In this document: positions 56,319 through 64,000 of the stretch, one piece after another
How the letters are laid out: each line of letters starts with the position of its first letter
Position numbering within the stretch: the first letter of the stretch is position 1
Assembly (NCBI GenBank): GCA_963732335.1
Contig: CAVSZO010000031.1
Coordinates: forward strand, 62,001 to 126,000
Direction of reading: 5' to 3'
DNA: 64,000 nt
From: Desertimonas sp963732335
GTDB lineage: Bacteria; Actinomycetota; Acidimicrobiia; Acidimicrobiales; Ilumatobacteraceae
Notes under the pieces: generated by a model
What the model was told of the DNA's origin: nothing
Database searches by the model: none
What the model saw: the letters and a program-made list of their open reading frames with translations, nothing else
Made by a program: the position numbers and the translations under genes

Positions 56319-57079
56319 CGGTCCTCCCATCGAGGTGGGCGGCGAGCAGGACGTTGACCTCGCCGGCCCGCTCCCAATTGGCGAAGTGGGCGGCGTCCAG
56401 CAACTCCAGCCGGCTGCCCGGGATGCCGGCGGCGATCGTTGCCGCGTGGGGTGGCGGTGTCGCCGGGTCGAGCTTGCCGGCGACGACGATGGTCGCCGCT
56501 TCGATCGCGGGCAACGTCGCTCGGAGGTCCATCGCGGCGACCGCCTCGCAACAACCGGCGTAGCTCTCGGGGTCACAGGAGCCGATCATCCGCACGAAGT
56601 TGGCGACCTCGTCGCGGTGGGCCGCGGCGTAGTCCGGCGAAAGCCAGCGCGTCGACGATCGTGTCGGCCACGGCGCCGGGGCCGTCGGCGCGCACCGTCG
56701 CCGCCCGTTCGTGCCACGGCGCCGGCGAGTCCATGTGCGCGCTCGTACACATCAACGCGAGGCGGTCGACACGATGCGGGTCGGAGGCGGCGATCGACAT
56801 CGCCACCATCCCGCCGAGCGACAGGCCGACGAAGTGGGCACGGCCGACGCCGGCCCGGTCGAGGGCGGCGAGGACGTCGGCGCCGAGTCCGGCGATCGAC
56901 TGCGGTCCCCGCGACGGCGGGCTGGCGCCGTGCCCGGGATGGTCGACGAGCACGCATCGGTGAGTGGCGGCGAAGTTGGCGACCTGGCGATCCCACATCG
57001 CCGTCGAGCTGCCCAGCGACCCGAGCCAGACGATGGGCGAACCGTCGACGCCGGTGTCGACCACGGCAAGTTCAGTCAT
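56311..57079 (-). CDS. pcaD: 3-oxoadipate enol-lactonase (frameshifted)
   Basis: About 256 residues, with a shift near 56630. An alpha/beta-hydrolase with VWLGSLGSSTAMWDRQVANF, VDHPGHGASP, the nucleophile elbow FVGLSLGGMVAMSIA, the Asp in VVAGKLDPATPPPH and the His in LLDAAHFANWERAG. It hydrolyses the enol-lactone to beta-ketoadipate. It sits between pcaB and pcaC with overlapping ends, the standard order in actinobacteria. In some relatives pcaD and pcaC are fused; here they are separate. Confidence 0.93.
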
Positions 57080-58184
57080 CTGTTGCACTCCGTCTCGGCG
57101 GTCTTCAGGTTGGCTGCCATGCGGTCGGTGTCGACGACAATGCGCTCGAGACTCGTGGCCAGCCAGTCGGCCGATGAGCCACCGGCGCGCAGCAGCGCGT
57201 TGAGCGCCGGCCACTCGGCATGCCACGCGCCCGACGCCCGCTCGAAGTCGTGACCGGCCGCGGCATGGAGCAGGGTGGCGACGAGCCCCGGTACTTGCAT
57301 CGCCGCGGCGCGGGCGGAGATCGCCGCGATCGGGTTTCGCTTGTGCGCCATCGACGACGATCCTCCGGCACCGTCGGCATGCTCGGCGAGCTCGCCGACG
57401 TCGCTCGCCATCAACGCCACGAGCTGGGTGGCAACGTCGCCGACGACAGTGCCGACGACGCCCCATCCGCCGGCGATGCGGGCGATCGGTGTGCGCATGG
57501 TCGACCACGGGCCGTCGGGCACGACGAGACCGAGTCGCTCGGCGACGCCGTGAGGCGACGGCGGCGCGGTTGGGCCCGTACGACGAGCCGTCACCGACCG
57601 GGCCGCCGAGCTGGACGGGGAGCGACGCCAGCCAGCGTTCGCAGCGTGCCGGCAGCCTCGGACAGCCCGCGGGCCCAGCGCGCCGCGACGTGGCCGAAGA
57701 CCGTTGGCATGGCGTACTGGCCCAGCGTGCGTCCGATCATCGGCGCCGGCCCGTGGGCGCCGGCGAGCCGGTCGACGACCGCGGCGGCGTCCGCCAGCCG
57801 GTCGGCGGTCAGCACCGCGGCGCGGCGGACGACGACCATCGCCGCGGTGTCGAGGATGTCCTGGCTGGTTGCCCCTCGGTGGACGTACTCGGCGGCCTGG
57901 CGGCCGACGCTTGCCCGAAGTTGCTCGACGAGGCCGATCACCGGGACGCCACCCTGTTCGGTCGCGGCGGCGAGGGCGTCCGTGTCGATGTGCTCGATGT
58001 GGCAGCTGGCGATGATCGCCTCGGCCGCATCGCTGGGGATCTCGCCGGAGTCCGCCTGGGCGGCGGCGAGCGCCGCCTCGACGTCGAGCAGGGCCTGCAA
58101 CCACGCCGCTGCGGACGTCGCCTCGGCCACAGCGCCGCGGGCGACGAGATGGGCGAACGGATCGCCCATCAGATCGCCAGGCAT
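57076..58184 (-). CDS. pcaB: 3-carboxy-cis,cis-muconate cycloisomerase (frameshifted)
   Basis: About 369 residues, with breaks near 57620 and 57555. A fumarase/aspartase-superfamily enzyme: AWLQALLDVEAALAAAQADS, EYVHRGATSQDILDTAAMVV and, near the C-terminus, the superfamily signature SSSMAHKRNPIAAISARAA. It lactonises 3-carboxymuconate. Its 3' end overlaps the pcaD start by 4 bp. The last residues read AANLKTAETECNR. Confidence 0.93.
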
Positions 58185-58236
58185 GGTGTGTCAGGTTACG
58201 TGCACTGGTTCTCGCCAGTGAGCACAACCCTGTGCG

Positions 58237-59554
58237 CTATGGGATCGTGACGTGGCGCGTGATCTGGCCGTTGTTCTCCCAGTAGGTCCTCCTGCTGGCG
58301 AGGAACGGGTCGTCGGATGCCGGTTGGATGGCGCCGGCGGCGTCTGTGGCGCGTGACGCGATGGTGTGCGCACCCGATTCGGGAGTGTCCCAATCGAACG
58401 TCCAGAGGCTCCAGGAATGGCCTTTCGATCCGCTCGATGGTTGGACCACCTCGACCGGCATCCACGGACCTTCGTCGATCGCTACCTCGACCGTCGCGAT
58501 CGGTGCGCCCCACGCCGCGCCGATGATCGTGTACCGGCCGTCGCGCCGGGTCACCTTGGCGGGCGCTGACTTCAGTCGGGCGGGACCCACCGTGGTGAAC
58601 GTCCATCGGGCTTCACCAGCTTCGTCGACGCTCTCGCGGACCGATGACGTATTCGCGGGCCATGAAGCGACCATCGAAGCGCCTGTCGGCCAGCTCGATG
58701 CGCGTCAACCACTTGACGTTGGCAACTCCGTACCATCCCGGGGCGATCAGGCGGAGCGGGAAGCCGTGCTCGGCGGGCAGCGGTTCGCCGTTCATCTCGT
58801 AGCTGAGCAGATTGTCCATGCCCATTGCGTCGTCCAGCGACATGCTGCGGGCGAACTGCTCGGTGATCGTCAGATCGAGCCCACCGCCGTCGTCGGCCTC
58901 ACCCGTACCGGTATCGCCGGCACTTGTGACGCCGGGGTTGTCGCGAATGGTCACGGTGCCGCTGTCGGCTCCCCAGAAGATCACCTCGGTCGCCTGATCG
59001 AGAGGTTCCACGCTCGCGAGCAGCGGTGCCAGTCGGGCTCCCGCCCAGCGAGCGTTGCCGATCCCGCCGATGAAGAACGGGAAGGCCGAGTTGCCCGAGC
59101 ATTCGAGCGTGAACTCGACCTCCCCGCGGGCTTGGGCTTTCAGGTCGTCCAACGTCAGCGAGCTCGGGTTGGCGACGAGACCGTCGATGGCGAGTCGCCA
59201 GTCGCTCGGATCGAGCGCCGGTTGCTCGTAGTGCTTGACGTGAAGAACTGATCGTTCGGCGTCAGCGTGGAGTTCAGTTCCTCCCAAACCAGCGGATGAC
59301 CGACGACGTTCTGTTCCGGTTCTGGAATCGGCTCAGGCTGGTCATCCCACGGGACGACCTCGTCGCCGAGTTGCGGCGGGTCCGCACGCACGTACTGGAT
59401 CTCATCGTCGAAGGGGATCTCACCGTCATGTTCGCCGTCCGCCTGACCGGCGAGGGCCCGCCCGGAGCTGGAGATCTGGAGGACGGACAGAGCTGGCCAA
59501 GGTCGCCCCTCCGCCCTTGAGCAATGCCCGACGTGATACGTCGTGATGGTCCAT
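58237..59554 (-). CDS. Sulfite-oxidase-like molybdopterin protein, Tat-exported (frameshifted)
   Basis: About 438 residues, with breaks near 59490, 59250 and 58640. The N-terminus has a Tat-like signal, MDHHDVSRRALLKGGGATLA (SRRALLK). The molybdopterin domain shows LDDLKAQARGEVEFTLECSG and the Cys ligand in TLECSGNSA, then GARLAPLLASVEPLDQATEV and LSYEMNGEPLPAEHGFPLRL. The dimerisation domain contains GAAWGAPIATVEVAIDEGPW and ends NNGQITRHVTIP. It probably oxidises or reduces a small sulfur or methionine-like substrate outside the membrane. A GAGGGAGGC ribosome site precedes the ATG. Confidence 0.88.
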
Positions 59555-59715
59555 GCGGCCTCCCTCACTCCCGTGGCAGTTTCGGTTGGCAGGTTCGCTC
59601 GAAGCGGTTGCGACCCGGTTGTAGACCGGTTGTAGGAGGGCCTGGCCGCCGAAGGTTGGTCAGGCGATGAAAACTCGGGGGCCGAGGCGGCGAGCCGCGG
59701 GTACGTTGCGCAGCG

Positions 59716-62700
59716 GTGGAAATTCGGGTCCTCGGCCCCGTGGAGGTGGCTGAGGGCAGAGTCGGTGGTCCGGTTGTCTCCAACCGAGCGGACGCTGCTC
59801 GCCGCGCTCGCCGCCCGGCTGGGTGTGCGAGTGACGGTGGATGTCCTCGAGGAGGCGCTGTGGCCGGCCGGTCGGCCGCCGTCCGCCCGCAAGACCCTGC
59901 AAGGAAACATCCTGCGACTCCGCCGGGTTCTCGGCCCGTCGACGATTGTTCATTGCAGCGGCGGATACCGACTCGATCCAGATCGCGTGGACGTCGACGC
60001 CCGACGGGTCTCGACGCTTGTCACCAAGGCCGGTGCTGAGATCGCTCAGGGCCATCCGGGTGACGCCATCGGCCTGTTGCGCGAGGCGAGCGCCTCGTTC
60101 CGCGGCGACCCGTACGAGGATGTGCCCGACTGCGCGCTACCAGCGGGGGAGGTGCAGCGGCTGCGGGAGCTGAGAGTGGCGGTGTTCGAGGAGTCGGTCG
60201 AGGCGGAACTGGCGTGCGGCGCCGGTCAGCAGTGCATCGGTGAGCTCGAGGCGCTCCTCGATGCCAATCCGTTCCGCGAGCGCGCCTGGGGTCAGCTGAT
60301 GCTCGCGTTGTACCGCGACGGCCGGCCAGCCGATGCCCTCGCCGCCTTCGGCCGGGCCCGCAAGCTGCTCGCTGCCGAGCTCGGACTCGAGCCCGGTCCA
60401 GTGCTGCGCAACCTCGAGCACTCGATCCTGACTCACGATCCTCGGCTCGGGTCCGATCGGACGGGAGACGGTTTGGGTCCGTCCAACCTGCCCGCAGCAC
60501 TCACCCCGATCGTCGGTCGCGAGGATGAGGTGGCCACCTTGGATCGGCTGTGTCAGGAGAACCGGCTCGTCACCCTGACCGGTACCGGAGGGATCGGCAA
60601 GACCCGCCTTGCCGTCGAGGTCGCAGGGCGAGCGGTCGGACGGCACGAGTTCGGTCCGTACTTCGCCGACCTCTCCTCGATCGGCACCACCGAGCTCGTC
60701 CCAGCGGCGCTGGCCGCAGCGTTCGGTGTGCGGGTCGAAGCGCACGACGACGTCATCGGACGCATCAATTCGGCGCTCGACGGACATGCAGTGCTGGTGG
60801 TCATCGACAACTGTGAGCACCTCCTGCCTGGGATCGCCGAACTGGTCATCGGGCTCCTTCGGGCGACACCGAGTGTTCGGGTGGTGGCGACGAGCCGCGA
60901 GCCGTTCGGCGTGGCCGGGGAGCGAGTGTGTCCGGTCGGCCCGCTCGGGGTTCCGCCCACCTCCCCCACCCTCGAGCAGGTCGAGGACTCCGGGTCCGGC
61001 GCGCTCTTCCTCGCCCGCCTCCCCATCAACGTCGCGACTTCCGCCTTGAATCGCGAGGACCTGATGGCGGTCGGCACGATCTGTCGCAGAGTTGACGGGA
61101 TTCCGCTGGGGCTCGAGCTTGCGGCAGCCCGCAGCCGAACCGTGTCGCTACCGGAGCTCGCCGAGCTGCTCGACCACTCGATCGGAGCCTTGGCGTCGAC
61201 CGGCCACGGAACCCTGCCGCGCCATCGCACGATGCGCGCCGCGCTCGACTGGGGATACCAGTTCCTCTCCCCCCACGCCCAGTCGGCGCTGCACGCGATG
61301 AGCACATTCGCCGGTGGTTGCGAATTGCCGGCGTTCGCCGCCATCTGCCTCGATGGTGACGATCCGCAGGCCGTCGAGGTGTTGGACGAGCTCGTGCGCA
61401 CCTCCTTCGTGACGGTCGACTTCACGAATGACCCGGCCCGCTATCGACTGCTCGAGCCGGTCCGTCAGTACGCCCGCGAACTCCTCGACGCCGCCGGGCA
61501 CGGCGAAGATCGGCGGCAGCGTCACCTGCAGTTCTTCCTCGACGTGGCCCGCGCCCAGACCGACGACGAGCACCAGCCCGACCACCGGCTCCCGGCTGAG
61601 CGGCTGCGGTACGAGCTCGACAACTTCCGCGTCGCACTCGACTGGGCGGCCGGGGCGCGGAATCGCACCGAAGCCGGATTGTGGCTGGCGTTCCACCTCC
61701 AGTACTTGTGGCTCAGCGGAACCCATCAGGCCGAGGGCGTTGCTCGACTCGCCGCGTTACTTCGCAGCGGGGCTGGGACGCCGGAGGCCCGATCGGCAGG
61801 GGCCCGAGTCGCGTCGATCATCGCGATGCACCGGGGAGACGCCGATCAGCGACTTCACTTCGGCGAGCAGGCGGTCGAGGAGGCCACCGCCGGCGACGAC
61901 CGGGTGTTCGAAGGGCGCGCTCGCCAGGTCCTCTCCAGGATCTACTTGGAACGTGGCGACATCGCTGCAGCCCGCCGCCAGCTGGCAGCCGCCATGCAGA
62001 TCCAGGCCGAGCAACCAGACCCCGGTCTGCAGGCCTTCTGTCGGGCCACGCAGATCGGGATCGACTGGATGACGGGGGCACTCGACAGCGCCGCCCGCGA
62101 CGCCCAGGAACTGCTCAACGGGGGCTTTGGCTCTGCGTCGTTCATCGGCCCGGCGGTTCGGGTACTGCTCAGCGTCATCGAGCTCGACCGGGGCGATCTC
62201 ACGCGCGCCCGATCCTGGGCCAGAGACGCGCTCGACCTCAGCGTCACCCTCGGTGAACCGCAGGCGATCATTCTGGCCAACGTCATGCTCGCCGTGATCG
62301 AGTGCGCGGCCGGCCGTGCCGACGAAGCGAACGCTCATTTCGTCGCCGCCTCAGCGCTGGAATCCGACACCGCCGGCGGTTGGGACCCTCTGTTCCTGCT
62401 CGTCCGAGCGGACCTGGCGCTGGCCGCCGGCGACCTCAGCGAGGCTGTCGAACTGGCCGAGGTTGCTGTCGCCCGGGCGAGCCACATGTGCCTCGCCCGC
62501 GAACACTGCGTCAGCCTCCGTCGCCTCGGCGATGCCCAGCTCGCCGCCGGCGACCCCGATCGCTCACTTGCCACGTTCCGGCAGATGATCGCCAGGGCCA
62601 ACGCCGTTCCGTATCCCTGCCGGGTTGCCGAGGGTCATGAAGGGGCTGCCGCCGCGGCCAATGCCCTCGGCGATCGCCAGACAGCACAACGGCACCTCGC

Positions 62701-62812
62701 TGCCGCCGCCGAGATTCGACATTGCATCGGATCGCGACGCATCGGGCGCCCCGTCGTCGAGGTCCACCTCGCCGATCTGGCAGCCGAGATTCGACGTTCA
62801 TCGATCGGGTGA
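59716..62812 (+). CDS. SARP-family regulator with NB-ARC and TPR domains (AfsR-like)
   Basis: About 1032 residues from GTG at 59716, with one shift near 59780 (EIRVLGPVEVAEG then SPTERTLLAALAARLG). The N-terminal OmpR-type winged helix is followed by the BTAD domain (LREASASFRGDPYEDVPD, NPFRERAWGQLMLALYRDGR). The P-loop NTPase has TLTGTGGIGKTRLAVEVAG, VLVVIDNCEHLLPGIAE and RVVATSREPFGVAG. About 350 residues of TPR-like repeats follow. Such regulators sense ligands through the repeats and activate nearby pathways. It lies between pcaHG and the sulfite-oxidase-like gene, convergent with pcaG, so pca control is plausible but unproven. Confidence 0.93.
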
Positions 62813-62820
62813 AAGGTTCG

Positions 62821-63331
62821 TCAGATCGCCAGGAAGACGGACTCCTCGTCACCTTGCAGGCGGATGTCGAAACGGTAGTGTCCGGGGTCCTCCGCCTCGG
62901 CGACGAGCAGGTGACGGCGTTCGGCGGCGACTGCTCCCAACGTCGGGTCGACGGCGTTGACCGCCTCCTCCTCGGGGAAGTAGATGCGCGTGACGACGCG
63001 GTCGAGCAGGCCGCGGGCGAACACCGACACCGACAGATGCGGCGCCTGCGGCGTTCCGTCAACGGTCGGCGTTGACGGTGGTCGGCGCGTGTGGATCTCG
63101 TACCGGCCATCGCCGTCGGTCGGGCAGCGGGCGAACAGCCCGTCGGCCTGCCAGGTCTCGATGAGGGCGTCGGGGACTGCCGCACCGGCGCCGTCGGTGA
63201 CCGTGCCGTGGATGTGAATCGCCCCGGGAGCGTCGGCGGCGACGGCGAAGCGCAGCGCCGGATCGGCGAGGGCGAGGTGCAGGAACGGGCCGACGGTCTG
63301 GGACGGCGTCAAGGTCAGCGGTCAGCGTCAT
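62821..63331 (-). CDS. pcaG: Protocatechuate 3,4-dioxygenase alpha subunit
   Basis: About 165 residues. The body is TPSQTVGPFLHLALADPALR, IHIHGTVTDGAGAAVPDALI, ETWQADGLFARCPTDGDGRY and PHLSVSVFARGLLDRVVTRI, YFPEEEAVNAVDPTLGAVAA. The alpha subunit lacks the iron ligands, as expected. A TTG at 63312 opens the frame. ATG at 63331 with one lost base near 63314 gives the usual PcaG start (MTLTADL/TPSQTVGPF) and overlaps pcaH. With PcaH it cleaves protocatechuate to 3-carboxymuconate, the pathway's first step. Confidence 0.93.
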
Positions 63332-64000
63332 TGCGTCCCGGCCACGCAGGCCATCACGGTCCTCGAAGGGCGTGCGATCCGGCCCTCGCAGGACCATGTC
63401 GAACCGGAACCCGAGCGCCCACTCTCGGTCGTCGTGTCGTGGTCGTACGTGGCGATGAGGGCGTGGCGGGACCGTTCGGGGACGGAGTTGTAGATCGGAT
63501 CCTGGAAGAACAGCGGGTCGTCGGGGAAGTACATCTGCGTCACCAGCCGCTGCGTGAACGAGCGTCCGAACAAGGAGAAGTGCAGGTGGGCCGGACGCCA
63601 GGCGTTGGGATGGTTGCGCCATGGATAGGCGCCGGGGCGGATCGTCGTGAAGCGATAGGTCCCGTCGGCGTCGGTGAGGCAGCGCCCCGCACCGGTGAAG
63701 TTGGGGTCCAGCGTGCCCGGCCAGCCGTCGCTGACGTGGCGGTACCTGCCCGAGGCGTTGGCCTGCCACAGCTCGACGAGCGAGCCGGCGATCGGGCGAC
63801 CGCCGGCGTCGAGGAGGCGACCGATGACGATGATCCGCTGGCCGACCGCTTCGCCGCTGGGACCGATCGTCAGGTCGGCGTCGGCGGCGGCGACAGTGCC
63901 CTCGCCGAACAGCGGGCCGCTCAGCTCGCCACGGTCGAGCTTGCCCGGGTCGAGGCGCAACGGGTCATGGTTGGGGTGGCGCAGGTGCGTGGAGCGGTAG
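63328..64000 (-). CDS. pcaH: Protocatechuate 3,4-dioxygenase beta subunit, 5' end beyond the window
   Basis: About 224 residues are present; the frame runs off the right edge (YRSTHLRHPNHDPLRLDPGK at the edge). Iron ligands are visible: a Tyr in NASGRYRHVSDG, a Tyr in GAYPWRNHPNAWRP, and the two His in RPAHLHFSLFG. Further motifs are LVELWQANASGRY and YFPDDPLFFQDPIYNSVPER. A shift near 63430 displaces the C-terminus (EWALGFRFDMVLRGPDRTPF in the next frame). It is the catalytic subunit of intradiol protocatechuate cleavage. Confidence 0.95.
   Translation of the reverse strand, partial: YRSTHLRHPNHDPLRLDPGKLDRGELSGPLFGEGTVAAADADLTIGPSGEAVGQRIIVIGRLLDAGGRPIAGSLVELWQANASGRYRHVSDGWPGTLDPNFTGAGRCLTDADGTYRFTTIRPGAYPWRNHPNAWRPAHLHFSLFGRSFTQRLVTQMYFPDDPLFFQDPIYNSVPERSRHALIATYDHDTTTESGRSGSGSTWSCEGRIARPSRTVMACVAGTQ

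Noticed and set aside
1..64000. tRNA, rRNA, riboswitch or IS element
   Set aside because: I looked for tRNA-like TTCGA arms with pairing stems, rRNA-like conserved stretches, transposase motifs and long terminal inverted repeats and found none. A covariance-model scan would be needed to exclude small RNAs.

Overview
The window is GC-rich and densely coded. It looks like a chromosome segment from an actinomycete. The gene families point to Actinomycetota: SigE-type and TPR-bearing ECF sigma factors, a SARP regulator with an NTPase domain, F420-linked oxidoreductases (an LLM-class enzyme and a Ddn-like enzyme), a TIGR03084-type DinB protein, MocR and PucR regulators, and a cytoplasmic polyhydroxyalkanoate synthase. 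I suspect Acidimicrobiia, but no phylogenetic marker is present to settle it. I see no rRNA, tRNA, insertion sequence, prophage block or CRISPR array. At least twenty conserved genes are interrupted by single-base frameshifts whose protein homology resumes at once in another frame. Indel errors in an unpolished long-read assembly explain this better than mass pseudogenisation, so gene spans below run across the breaks.

Layout. 0-4.2 kb: membrane and beta-propeller proteins of unclear role. 4.3-5.8 kb: BNR-type propeller with a MoaD/ThiS-like protein. 6.0-11.3 kb: PucR regulator and a tightly overlapping polyhydroxyalkanoate (PHA) operon (synthase, probable depolymerase, acyl-CoA ligase). 11.3-16.5 kb: cyclic-nucleotide-binding protein divergent from an LmrA-like TetR repressor with two operator copies, a YCII/ECF42 pair, a SigE-type sigma factor with a membrane partner, and an acetyltransferase. 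16.6-18.7 kb: an orphan hypX (hydrogenase CO-ligand biosynthesis) with a small unknown gene. 18.7-21.3 kb: Vgb-like propeller and small proteins. 21.3-27.6 kb: sugar ABC transporter (ATPase, permease, binding protein), FGGY kinase and adenosine deaminase, all on the minus strand.

27.6-38 kb: two paralogous single-pass proteins with long Thr/Ser/Pro repeat stalks face each other across methyltransferases, a MocR regulator and a Ddn-like oxidoreductase. 37.9-46.3 kb: NUDIX hydrolase, a possible RemA-like gene, methyltransferases, a LuxR-type regulator, an LLM oxidoreductase, and between them a phage tail-tube (gp19-like) gene and an Hcp-like tube gene bracketing small membrane proteins. 46.4-54.3 kb: an AtuA/acyl-CoA carboxylase/acyl-CoA dehydrogenase catabolic operon with its TetR regulator. 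54.4-64 kb: protocatechuate branch of the beta-ketoadipate pathway (pcaHG, pcaB, pcaD, pcaC) with a sulfite-oxidase-like molybdoenzyme, a carotenoid-desaturase-like flavoprotein and a large SARP regulator.

Together the genes describe an aerobic heterotroph that degrades aromatic and branched or terpenoid acids, imports sugars, stores carbon as PHA, and may use or scavenge hydrogen through genes elsewhere. The least explained items are the tube-protein pair, the repeat-stalk paralogs, the orphan hypX and a palindromic intergenic element seen at two convergent gene ends.
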